DNA from: Lachnospiraceae bacterium UBA7026
GTDB taxonomy: Bacteria > Bacillota > Clostridia > Lachnospirales > Lachnospiraceae
Assembly: GCA_002494165.1 (NCBI GenBank)
Contig: DLBH01000028.1
Span: 9,406 to 58,621 of the forward strand
Length of the DNA: 49,216 nt
Direction: 5' to 3'
Part shown: positions 25,271 through 33,014 of the stretch, in pieces
Layout of the letters: the number at the start of each line of letters is the position of its first letter
Position numbering within the stretch: position 1 is the stretch's first letter
Program-made: the position numbers and the translations under genes
The notes under the pieces: generated by a model
What the model was told of the DNA's origin: nothing
Databases searched by the model: none
The model's input: only the letters and a program-made list of their open reading frames with translations

Positions 25271-25322
25271 TTGACAAAAGCACCTGTTTGTGGTTTGATA
25301 ATGTTACCGATAAATAGTTATC
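25271..25322 (+). promoter_or_regulatory. feo promoter with candidate metalloregulator site
   Basis: TTGACA (25271-25276), 17 or 18 bases, then TTTGAT/TTGATA (25294-25300). Just downstream GATAA-ATAG-TTATC (25309-25322) is a palindrome resembling the GATAAT/ATTATC arms of Fur-family boxes. The about 150 bp from here to feoA are very AT-rich and otherwise unassigned. Confidence 0.45.
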
Positions 25323-25474
25323 ACTAACATAAATTAATGATATATAATCTCAGTTATATATTTATAATTATTTTTAGTTATTACTATTGTGTTGTCCTAT
25401 AAAAGTAATAATCTAAAAAAATCAGATGATTAATAATTTTCAGGGATACTGATCTATAAGCGAAAGGAAATATC

Positions 25475-25687
25475 ATGACTTTAAACGAGGCTGAATTAGG
25501 AAAAGATTATGTCATCAAGGATGTAGATACCCAGGGAGATACAGAGATGAAGAGTTTTCTGTTTTCCTTAGGCTGCTACAGCGGTGAGACGATCACTGTA
25601 GTTTCTAAAAAAAGGAATCTTGTAGTATCCATCAAGGATGCCCGTTACAACATTGATTCTGAACTGGCGTCTGCCATTTTTATTTAG
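25475..25687 (+). CDS. feoA: Ferrous iron transport protein FeoA
   Basis: FeoA, 70 aa, an SH3-like cytoplasmic partner of FeoB. The pattern MTLNEAELGKDYVIKDV, LFSLGCYSGETITVV and an Ile/Ala-rich end around IDSELASAIFI is typical. The start ATG has GAAAGGA upstream. It leads the feo operon, 90 bp before feoB. Confidence 0.9.
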   Translation: MTLNEAELGKDYVIKDVDTQGDTEMKSFLFSLGCYSGETITVVSKKRNLVVSIKDARYNIDSELASAIFI

Positions 25688-25777
25688 CTGCCGGATGTCT
25701 GCAGGCAGATCGATGTGTCAGGAGGATATGTTTTGGGGAAAACATATTTATATTACGGAATCTAAGGAGGAAAGGGT

Positions 25778-27777
25778 ATGAGAATTGCGCTTACAGGTAA
25801 CCCTAACAGTGGTAAAACCACCATGTATAACGCACTGACCGGCCGCAATGAAAAGATCGGTAACTGGGCCGGTGTAACCGTGGACAAGAAGGAAAGTCCC
25901 ATCAAAAAGAATTATAATGAGACAGGCAAGGAGATTATAGCGGTTGACCTTCCGGGAGCCTACTCCATGTCGCCCTTTACTTCAGAAGAAAGTATTACCA
26001 GCGGCTATGTGAAGAATGAACACCCGGATGCCATCATCAATATCGTTGACGCGACCAACCTGAGCCGTAGCCTTTTCTTTACAACCCAGCTTTTAGAGCT
26101 TGGTATTCCTGTTGTTGTCGCCTTGAACAAGAGTGATATCAATGATAAGAAGGGTAATACCATCGATGCCGGGAAGCTTTCCGACAAGCTGGGCTGCCCC
26201 GTGATCAAGACCGTTTCTACGGCAGATAACGGAATTAAAGAGGTAATCAGTGCCGCGGCTGCCCTGGAAGGGGCAGGCCAGAAGGGCCCTATGATGAGGG
26301 TCAAGTAAATTTACATGATAAACAGGCGGTAGAGGCATCCGACCGGAAGCGCTTCCAATTTGTAAACGGAATCGTGGACCAGGTTGAAAAGCGTAAGGTC
26401 CTTACCAAGGAAAAGAACTTTGACGATAAAATTGACCAGGTTGTAACCAATCCGATTCTTGGAATCCTTATATTTGCCGCAATCATGTGGGCGGTATTCT
26501 ACATTTCCCAGACCACAGTAGGCACATGGCTTGCCGATTACCTGGTAGGCTGGATCGAGGCCTTCCAGGGCTGGGTTGGGGAAAAGATGGCCAACGCCAG
26601 TCCCCTGCTCTATGCCCTTCTTGTCGATGGAATCATCGGCGGTGTCGGAGCCGTAGTCGGCTTCCTGCCCCTGGTTATGGTCATGTATTTCCTGATTGCC
26701 CTGCTTGAGGACTGTGGTTACATGTCCAGGGCGACGGTAGTCCTGGATCCCATTTTCAAGAGAGTGGGCCTTTCCGGCAAATCCGTAATCCCCATGATTA
26801 TCGGAACTGGCTGTGGTATTCCCGCCATCATGGCATGCCGTACCATCAGAAATGAACGGGAAAGACGGTCCACCGCCATGCTGGCCACCTTCATGCCCTG
26901 CGGAGCCAAGCTTCCCGTAATCGCTCTCTTTGCAGGGGCCTTCTTCCCCAAGTCAAAATGGATTGGTTTTATCTCTTATTTTGTCGGAATCCTGTTAATC
27001 CTTTTTGGCGCCCTGCTGATTAAGGCTATCACCGGCACCAGATACAGAAAGTCCTTCTTTATCATTGAACTTCCGGAATACAAGGTTCCCAGCCTTACTT
27101 TCGCCGTCAAGTCCATGTTAGAGAGAGGTAAGGCCTACATCGTGAAGGCCGGAACAGTGATCCTGGTATGTAACACAGTTGTGCAGATCATGCAGACCTT
27201 CAACTGGTCCTTCCAGGTTGTGGAAGAGGGAGCAGAGAATACCTCTATCCTGGCAAGTATTGCAGGACCCTTCTCCTATCTGCTGATTCCGGTGATCGGA
27301 ATCGCTTCCTGGCAGCTTGCTGCGGCGGCAATTACAGGCTTTATCGCCAAGGAAAATGTTGTCGGTACCATCGCTACCGTTTATGCCCTTACAAACTTCA
27401 TCGACACAGAAGAGTTAGCCCTGGTTGGCAGCGGTAATCCTGTCATGCAGGCAATGGGAATTACAAAGGTTGCGGCCCTCGCCTATCTTATGTTCAACCT
27501 TTATTCACCGCCCTGCTTCGCGGCTCTTGGTGCCATGAACTCGGAGATGAAGTCAGCCAAATGGCTCTGGGGTGCCATCGCCCTTCAGCTGGCCACCGGT
27601 TTTACCGTCGGCTATCTGGTATTCCAGGTTGGTACCATCATCACAACAGGAGCCCCTGGCCCCGGATTCATTCCCGGTTTAATCACCATCGCTATATTCG
27701 CGGCAATTGTTTTCTATCTGATCCGGGCGAATTCAGCCAGGATGGAGCATGAATATGCGCTCAAGGCAGAAAGCTAG
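25778..27777 (+). pseudogene. feoB: Ferrous iron transporter FeoB, frameshifted in the linker
   Basis: FeoB Fe2+ permease with an N-terminal G domain. GNPNSGKTT (G1), GNWAGVTV (G2), DLPGAYS (G3) and NKSD (G4) are intact in the first frame, which ends at TAA 26306. The rest is complete in the -1 frame. It starts before that stop with GPYDEGQVNLHDKQAV and DRKRFQFVNGIVDQVEKR, and continues into the gate-domain and core helices (VGFLPLVMVMYFLIALLEDCGYM, split here as VGFLPLVM and ALLEDCGYM; GTGCGIPAIM; FMPCGAKLPVI) to residue about 665. No start codon with a ribosome binding site precedes the second part. One extra base in the GGGCCC at 26284-26289 would restore a single protein. AAGGAGG precedes the ATG at 25778. 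Confidence 0.88.
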
Positions 27778-27832
27778 GAATGGCGGGCTGGGATACAAGC
27801 CTATATGATGGTCAGAAAATGAGGTGAATCCT

Positions 27833-28024
27833 ATGCAGGTAGTTTTAGTAAATATAATAGCAGCACTTGTAATCTTATGTGTAGTAGGGGCTGCATGTTA
27901 CTACATTTACAAAGAAAAGAAAAAGGGAACAAGATGTATTGGCTGCCCCATGGCCGGCAAATGCAGCAAGGCCGAAGCCATGAAGATGGGGAAATGTGCC
28001 GGGGATCCAAAAACTGGTTTTTAG
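27833..28024 (+). CDS. FeoB-associated Cys-rich membrane protein
   Basis: Small protein of 63 aa from ATG 27833 (GAGGTG at the right distance; GTG 27824 overlaps that site). A single helix (VVLVNIIAALVILCVVGAAC) is followed by a basic segment and the Cys motif CIGCPMAGKCSKAEAM and KCAG. This is the FeoB-associated Cys-rich peptide found after feoB in many Clostridia, perhaps a membrane-tethered FeoC-like accessory or iron-binding partner. It is the last gene of the feo operon. Confidence 0.9.
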   Translation: MQVVLVNIIAALVILCVVGAACYYIYKEKKKGTRCIGCPMAGKCSKAEAMKMGKCAGDPKTGF

Positions 28025-28147
28025 GTGAAGGAATTCACAGGCCAGAGATTAATGACCAGATAATAATGATAAATAACCCCAGAGATAAGAATGATAAGAA
28101 AAGCCAGAGATAATCATCATAAGATAATCTGGAAATAGTAATGAAAA

Positions 28148-28183
28148 AATTACAAAAAGAATTACAAAAAGAATTACAAAAGG
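28148..28183 (+). repeat. Three 12-bp tandem repeats
   Basis: AATTACAAAAAG at 28148-28159 and 28160-28171, and AATTACAAAAGG at 28172-28183, immediately before the feo terminator stem. Confidence 0.8.
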
Positions 28184-28185
28184 AA

Positions 28186-28214
28186 AATCCGCTCCGGAAA
28201 GGGGCGGATTTTTT
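28186..28214 (+). terminator. Terminator of the feo operon
   Basis: AATCCGC (28186-28192) and GCGGATT (28204-28210) with an 11-base loop, running into T6. Confidence 0.85.
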
Positions 28215-28236
28215 GGATTCATAGAGAATATCTTCC

Positions 28237-28353
28237 TGATATAGGTTCAGGCAGGCAGATATGCTTTTAGCGGAATTTGTAAAAGAATCTTCCTCCTTGA
28301 TATAGGCTCAGGTTTTTCCTGATCTCATTTTATATATATGATATAGGCTTGGG
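28237..28353. repeat. Three dispersed copies of a 15-bp word between convergent genes
   Basis: TGATATAGGTTCAGG (28237-28251), TGATATAGGCTCAGG (28298-28312) and TGATATAGGCTTGGG (28339-28353), with starts 61 and 41 bp apart. The last copy ends three bases before the ATPase stop codon. No function is evident. Confidence 0.6.
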
Positions 28354-28355
28354 CC

Positions 28356-30218
28356 TTACTTATATTTCCTGTCATAGAGGAGGGCGGCAAGGAGGACCAC
28401 GAAACAGGAGCCGGCATTGTGGACCAGGGCTCCGGTAGTGGGTGTCAGAATTCCCAGAACAGAGAGGGTGATGGCCACAAAATTAATACACATGGATAGA
28501 GTGATGGCGGTCTTGATGGTGGAGACCGTCGTTCTGGACAGCCATTGGAGATAAGGTAGTTTGGAGATATCATCGGTCATCAGGGCCACGTCGGCAGCCT
28601 CTATGGCGATGTCGCTTCCCATGGCTCCCATGGCCACACCCACATGGGCGGTCTTGAGGGCGGGAGCGTCATTGACACCGTCCCCGACCATGCATACCTG
28701 GCCGGCTGCTTTCAGGTCTTCAATGGCAGCCAGCTTTTCCTCCGGCAGCAGGTCGGCATAAACCTGGTCGATCCCAACCCTGGAAGCCAGATAATGGGCT
28801 GCTTTACTGTTGTCACCCGTCAGCAGGACGGACCTGCTGCCCATAGCGGAAAGTCGGCTCACTACATCGGCGGCTTCCGGGCGGACAGAATCGGAAAGGG
28901 CGATTAGCCCTAAGACCTTTTCCTGGTCAGCGATAAGGATGGAGGCCTTGCCTTCCCCGTTCAGGGCCTGCAGCCGGTCCAGGGTATTTTCCCCCAGACT
29001 TATGTTCATATCCCTGATATAGTTTTCGTTTCCAAAATAGTAGAGCCTGTCCTGGATCTGGGCTGAGATTCCCCGGCCGGCGGTCATGTGAAATTCCCTG
29101 GTCTCCTGCAGGGCCAGTCCCTGGTCGCGGGCTTTGGCACTGATGGCCTTGGCCAGGGGATGTTCACTGCGGCTCTCAGCAGAGGCGGCCAGCAGAAGTA
29201 GGTTTTCCTGGTCCAGACCGGAGCAGGAGATAATGTCGCTGACTTCCAGCCTGCCCTGGGTCAGGGTGCCGGTTTTATCAAAGGCGATGATATTCACCTT
29301 GCCCATATTTTCCAGGGCCTGACCGGACTTGATGATTACTCCTTGTTTTGTTGCCTGGCCGATGGCGGCCATGATAGCCGTGGGAGTGGCCAGGACCAGG
29401 GCGCAGGGGCAGAAGACCACCATGACCGTGACAGCCCTTACTATGTCCCCGGTGAAGATATAAGCAGCGACAGCGATCAGCAGGGCTACCGGCACCAGCC
29501 AGCTGGCCCAGATGTCGGCGATACGCTGGGTGGGAGCCTGGTTTTTTTCCGCGTCTTCCACCATGCGGATGAGCCGCTGTAAAGAACTGTCTTCCCCGAC
29601 CTTTGTGGCTTTAAAATCGATGGAGCCGAAGCGGTTGATGGTGCCGCTGTAGACCTGGTCCCCGACCTCCTTGTCCACAGGGAGACTTTCCCCGGTCATA
29701 ACTGATTGGTCCACGGAACTTTGGCCATGGCTGATAATTCCATCCACAGGGATAGTCTGGCCCGGGAGGACCCGCACCAGGTCTCCCACCCGGATATCCT
29801 GGACCGGGACGGTGTATTCTTTACCTTCTCTGATTACCAGGCCGGTCTTGGGGCTGAGGGCGATCAGGTTCTTAAGGCCCTTTCTGGCCCTTTCTGTGGT
29901 CATATCTTCTAATAGGGCACCGATTTCCATGATAAAGGCCACTTCGCCGGCCGCAAAAAGGTCTCCGATAAAGATAGCCGCGATCATGGCCAGGGAGATC
30001 AGCAGGGCCGAGGAGATCTTGCTGATGCCCTTATTGTAGATGATCCGCCAGAGGGCCAGGAAGAGGAGGGGCAGGCCGCAGATGATGATACAGACCCAGG
30101 CCAGTTTCTCCCCCGCCGGATAACCCAGGCGGGGGAGGGCGAAGGAAGCGATTAAAAAGAGCCCTGCCAGGATGGTCATGGGCCAGCCGGCAAGAATATC
30201 ATTGATTTTTTTGATCAT
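28356..30218 (-). CDS. Heavy-metal translocating P1B-type ATPase
   Basis: Metal-exporting P-type ATPase, 620 aa. There is no N-terminal heavy-metal-binding domain; the protein begins with membrane helices. The actuator motif MTGESLP, the metal-site CPC (C270-P271-C272) in VVFCPCALVLATPTA, phosphorylation site D314 in FDKTGT, the HP motif SEHPLA and GDGVNDAPAL are all present. The last helix contains HNAGSCFVVLLAALLYDRK, closer to Zn/Mn/Fe-type (CtpC/ZosA-like) exporters than to CopA, but the metal is not certain. ATG 30218 has AGGAGG upstream. It is divergent from a TetR-type regulator gene, with a 13-bp palindrome between them, so regulation by that protein is likely. Confidence 0.93.
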   Translation of the reverse strand: MIKKINDILAGWPMTILAGLFLIASFALPRLGYPAGEKLAWVCIIICGLPLLFLALWRIIYNKGISKISSALLISLAMIAAIFIGDLFAAGEVAFIMEIGALLEDMTTERARKGLKNLIALSPKTGLVIREGKEYTVPVQDIRVGDLVRVLPGQTIPVDGIISHGQSSVDQSVMTGESLPVDKEVGDQVYSGTINRFGSIDFKATKVGEDSSLQRLIRMVEDAEKNQAPTQRIADIWASWLVPVALLIAVAAYIFTGDIVRAVTVMVVFCPCALVLATPTAIMAAIGQATKQGVIIKSGQALENMGKVNIIAFDKTGTLTQGRLEVSDIISCSGLDQENLLLLAASAESRSEHPLAKAISAKARDQGLALQETREFHMTAGRGISAQIQDRLYYFGNENYIRDMNISLGENTLDRLQALNGEGKASILIADQEKVLGLIALSDSVRPEAADVVSRLSAMGSRSVLLTGDNSKAAHYLASRVGIDQVYADLLPEEKLAAIEDLKAAGQVCMVGDGVNDAPALKTAHVGVAMGAMGSDIAIEAADVALMTDDISKLPYLQWLSRTTVSTIKTAITLSMCINFVAITLSVLGILTPTTGALVHNAGSCFVVLLAALLYDRKYK

Positions 30219-30271
30219 ATTTGCCTCCTGTTGACATATGGATTAACCAAACTTATAATCTGACATATAAC

Positions 30272-30284
30272 GAACACTCTGTTC
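30272..30284. promoter_or_regulatory. Palindrome in the ATPase/TetR intergenic region
   Basis: GAACA-CTC-TGTTC is a perfect 5-3-5 palindrome of TetR-operator style, 54 bp before the ATPase start and about 100 bp before tetR. A half-site TGAACA recurs near 30348. Confidence 0.5.
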
Positions 30285-30381
30285 ATTTATGATTATAATG
30301 TTCTGGATTTTTCCGGACAAGAAGCAGACGGCTGACAAAGTTCATTACTGAACATTTTGGGATAAATGTACGGGAGCTAGC

Positions 30382-30924
30382 ATGGACAGAAGACAGAAGA
30401 AAACCAGGCAGGCCATCTATGAGGCCTTTACCGGCCTGCTGGAGGAAAAAACCTATTCTAATATTACGGTGAAGGATATTATAGACAGGGCAGACATAGG
30501 CAGGAGTACTTTTTACTCCCATTTTGAAACCAAGGATGAATTGCTAAAAGCGCTCTGCTCTGATATTTTTGACCATGTATTTGCGGAAAAGCTGACCAGG
30601 GAGACCACCCATGATTTCTCCGGCAGGGAAAAGAACCTGGAGGATGAGATCACCCACATTTTGTACCATCTCAAAGACAGCAGTTATCTGAAGAGGATTC
30701 TGTCCTGTGAGAGCGGGGAGATGTTTATGCGGTTTTTTAAGGGTTACCTGGAGAAAATATTTGAAGGAGAGCTGGAGAAGACTAAGACCCATGTGCCCAA
30801 GTCCTACCTGCTCCACCATATGGTCTGTGATTTCGCGGAGACAGTGAGGTGGTGGATGAACCATGAGTCCTATTCCCCGGAGCAGGTGGCCAGCTTTTTT
30901 CTTTCCACCACTCCTTTCCAGTGA
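30382..30924 (+). CDS. TetR/AcrR family regulator
   Basis: TetR-type regulator, 180 aa. The N-terminal HTH (residues 5-50) reads KKTRQAIYEAFTGLLEEK, then ITVKDIIDRADIGRSTFYSHF. The ligand-binding C-terminal part includes HILYHLKDSSYLKRILSCES and ends WWMNHESYSPEQVASFF, resembling the TetR_C group common in Firmicutes. CGGGAG lies just before the ATG. It is divergently arranged with the P-type ATPase gene, which is its likely target; whether the inducer is a metal is unknown. Confidence 0.9.
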   Translation: MDRRQKKTRQAIYEAFTGLLEEKTYSNITVKDIIDRADIGRSTFYSHFETKDELLKALCSDIFDHVFAEKLTRETTHDFSGREKNLEDEITHILYHLKDSSYLKRILSCESGEMFMRFFKGYLEKIFEGELEKTKTHVPKSYLLHHMVCDFAETVRWWMNHESYSPEQVASFFLSTTPFQ

Positions 30925-31384
30925 CAGGAATGTTTTTGAGGACCGGAGGAAGATTGGACAATCCTTCCATCGGGAAGGAAAAAGAGATCAGGACAAAGCC
31001 AATAAGAAGCCAGGCTGGTCAAGGGACGTATTACATGATAATTTAATAATAACAGTAGCTTGTAAAACAGGCAGCAAAGAATAAAGATAATATAGAAATA
31101 TTTTCTGTGGCCGTGGGCAGGCTGGTCTGGGAAAAGCCTGGTATTAGCTGTGGCCGGGCAGGCTGGTCCGGGGGAAAGATGGCCTGGCAGAGATGTTTGT
31201 TTCAGCCTTGGCCGCCAGTGGGCTGTTTATGGAAGTACTTATATGAGGTTTCCAATTCCAATTCTTTGTGGTAGGATTGAAAAGAAAGGGAGAGGTTGTG
31301 CCCCTCGCGGGAGAGTCTGATTGGATTGATGGGGAAAGCCGGCCGGCCTTCAGGCAGACTGGATTAAAGGAGAGAAGACAGAAT
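30925..31384. other. Intergenic region with a direct repeat pair
   Basis: About 460 bp without a supported gene. CTGTGGCCGTGGGCAGGCTG (from 31105, continuing GTCTGGG) recurs at 31148-31173 with a one-base deletion and one substitution. An open frame continues upstream of the next gene but lacks a ribosome binding site there. Confidence 0.5.
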
Positions 31385-32248
31385 ATGGAAATGCTTATGA
31401 TTGGCAAGGCCCTTTTAGATGCCAGGGAGAGAAGTAATATGACCCAGGAGGAACTGGCCCACAATGTGGGTGTGCCCCTCCAGGATATAAAAAAATGGGA
31501 AAAGGGGAAAAGTCTTCCCGACATCGAGAATCTGATGCTCATAGCAGAGGTTACCAACACCCCTTATCAATGTCTGCTCATGCCCGATGAGTATGCTCTT
31601 TCCGCCAGGAATCTCCAGTTCCGGGACCGGTTTTTCAGTGAGGAGAACATGTTTACCCGGGTAAAAACCTTTGCCCTGTCAGAGGACCTTTTACAGACCT
31701 ACAGGGCCCTGCAGTTTATGAGAGACCAGCATATGGGCCAGTTCCGCAAAAAGGGCAAGCACAGTCATGAGCTGGTCCAGTATATCAACCATCCTCTTCT
31801 TATGACCTGCCAGGCCCATGCCCTGGGAATCCGGGACGATGCTCTTCTGGCGGCCCTGCTGCTCCATGATGTGGTGGAGGATACCGATGTCAGTATTTCT
31901 GACCTGCCATTTTCAGAAGAGGTCAGAGAGCTGGTAGGACTGGTTACTTTCTTTGTGCCGGCAGGGATGACTAAAATGGAGGCCAAGGAAGCCTATTATG
32001 CCTCCATCAAAAATAATGGTAAGGCCTGTGTCATAAAGATCCTGGACCGCTGTAATAATGTTTCGACTATGGCCTCCAGCTTCAAAACTAAGAGAATGCT
32101 GGAATATATCAATGAGACAGAGAGGTTTGTCCTGCCTCTGGCAGATACCTTAAAATATAACTATCCCGAGTATTCGGATATCGCCTTTCTGATAAAATAC
32201 CAGATCATCAGTGTCATAGAGACCATCAAGAATCTGGTTGTCCTTTAG
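31385..32248 (+). CDS. XRE HTH fused to a RelA/SpoT-type (p)ppGpp hydrolase HD domain
   Basis: Protein of 287 aa from ATG 31385 (AAAGGAG about 12 bases upstream). Residues 5-65 are a Cro/CI HTH (GKALLDARERSNMTQEELAH, then IKKWEKGKSLPDIENL). Residues 100-287 match the metal-dependent HD hydrolase domain of SpoT/MESH1: RDQHMGQFRKKG (R121), H136 in the NHP motif, H161-D162 and E165-D166 in LLHDVVEDT, and D221/N225 in ILDRCNNVSTM. All residues needed for Mn2+-dependent removal of the 3' diphosphate from (p)ppGpp appear present, and there is no synthetase domain. It may be a DNA-binding protein that senses or degrades alarmone; that is inference. It sits between the TetR gene and the fluoride-riboswitch crcB. 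Confidence 0.85.
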   Translation: MEMLMIGKALLDARERSNMTQEELAHNVGVPLQDIKKWEKGKSLPDIENLMLIAEVTNTPYQCLLMPDEYALSARNLQFRDRFFSEENMFTRVKTFALSEDLLQTYRALQFMRDQHMGQFRKKGKHSHELVQYINHPLLMTCQAHALGIRDDALLAALLLHDVVEDTDVSISDLPFSEEVRELVGLVTFFVPAGMTKMEAKEAYYASIKNNGKACVIKILDRCNNVSTMASSFKTKRMLEYINETERFVLPLADTLKYNYPEYSDIAFLIKYQIISVIETIKNLVVL

Positions 32249-32309
32249 GCGGCAGATCTGGAGAAATGGCCAGACCATTTCCGGGCAGGTGCGGCAGTTT
32301 TTTCCTTAC

Positions 32310-32338
32310 TTGTCCCGGATTGGAATCTGTGTTAAAAT
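32310..32338 (+). promoter_or_regulatory. crcB promoter
   Basis: TTGTCC (32310-32315), 17 bases, TAAAAT (32333-32338). The expected start site, near 32345, lies just before the riboswitch. Confidence 0.7.
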
Positions 32339-32349
32339 GCAGAAAAAAT

Positions 32350-32408
32350 AAAGGGAATGATATCTCCCCTGGATTTCCAAAACCGCCATAGTGCTGATGA
32401 TATCTACA
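32350..32408 (+). ncRNA. Fluoride riboswitch (crcB motif)
   Basis: The conserved order is present: AGGGAATGATATCTCCCC (P1 hairpin with the AUGAUAUC loop), AAAACCGCC (32379-32387), then GCTGATGATATCTAC (32393-32407). GATATC in the first loop can pair with GATATC near the 3' end, replacing the GAGGCC/GGCCUC pseudoknot of the Thermotoga RNA, so structure is kept with different bases. It lies directly upstream of a CrcB/Fluc fluoride channel gene and follows a good promoter. The short distance to the ribosome binding site suggests control of translation. Confidence 0.9.
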
Positions 32409-32433
32409 GTTTATTCAACAAAGGAGGACAAGC

Positions 32434-32799
32434 ATGTTGAACTGTATTGTAGTAGGCCTGGGCGGCTTTTTAGGTTCCGTGGCCAGGTATCTTGTGGGAA
32501 TGATTCCCATCAGGGAGGAGGGGCTGTTCCCCATTAACACCTTTATCATTAATATTCTGGGTGCCTTTGCCTTGGGCTGCATCGCGGCTGCCGTCTCCAA
32601 AGGGGACCAGGTGGACCCCAGACTGGCCCTCTTTCTCAAAGTTGGAGTCTGCGGTGGCTTTACAACCTTTTCCACATTTTCCCTGGAGACAGGCAGTCTT
32701 ATTCAGGGAGGGCATCCTGCCTTAGGGGCAGCCTATGCGGTGGCCAGTATCCTTTTCGGTGTGCTGGCAGCTCTGGCGGGTCAGATGCTGGTGCAGTAA
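32434..32799 (+). CDS. crcB: Fluoride exporter CrcB/Fluc
   Basis: Fluc-type fluoride channel subunit, 121 aa with four helices. Conserved features are GGFLGSVARYLV in helix 1, the Asn-containing PINTFIINILGAFALG of helix 2, and the polar-track sequence GGFTTFSTFSLE in the broken helix 3. Firmicutes often encode two paralogues forming heterodimers, but only one is here and its length suits a dual-topology homodimer. AAAGGAGG precedes the ATG. It is controlled by the fluoride riboswitch just upstream and ended by the terminator at 32864. Confidence 0.96.
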   Translation: MLNCIVVGLGGFLGSVARYLVGMIPIREEGLFPINTFIINILGAFALGCIAAAVSKGDQVDPRLALFLKVGVCGGFTTFSTFSLETGSLIQGGHPALGAAYAVASILFGVLAALAGQMLVQ

Positions 32800-32863
32800 A
32801 CGGGTGCATTCCGGAAAAGATGAAATAAAAAATGACGGCAGTTTTGGATGACTGCCTTAGCTT

Positions 32864-32895
32864 AAAGGGCAGGCTCTTCACAGCCTGCCCTTTTA
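32864..32895 (+). terminator. Terminator of crcB
   Basis: AAAGGGCAGGCT (32864-32875) and AGCCTGCCCTTTT (32882-32894) form a 12-bp stem around a 6-base loop. A small hairpin, GGCAGT/ACTGCC, lies at 32837-32856. Confidence 0.85.
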
Positions 32896-32940
32896 CCATT
32901 TACTTTTACCATTTAATTGAATGGATTAATATCCTTGGTC

Positions 32941-33007
32941 TATATTATTGACATATGCCAGAAAAGGCGCTATATTGAGCATATATTATTGGCATATGCC
33001 AGAAAGG
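32941..33007 (+). promoter_or_regulatory. Promoter of the DUF134-NifX gene with two direct-repeat operators
   Basis: TTGACA (32948-32953), 17 bases, TATATT (32971-32976). A 25-bp sequence is repeated at 32941 and 32982 (offset 41), each copy holding TATATTATTG and CATATGCCAGAAA. Copy 2 contains the perfect palindrome GGCATATGCC. One copy covers the -35, the other the transcribed leader up to the ribosome binding site, as expected for autorepression. Confidence 0.7.
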
Positions 33008-33014
33008 AGTAACC

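Noticed and set aside
26374..27777. FeoB membrane part as an independent gene starting at GTG 26374
   Set aside because: FeoB sequence continues upstream of that GTG in the same frame and there is no ribosome binding site; a frameshift explains it better.
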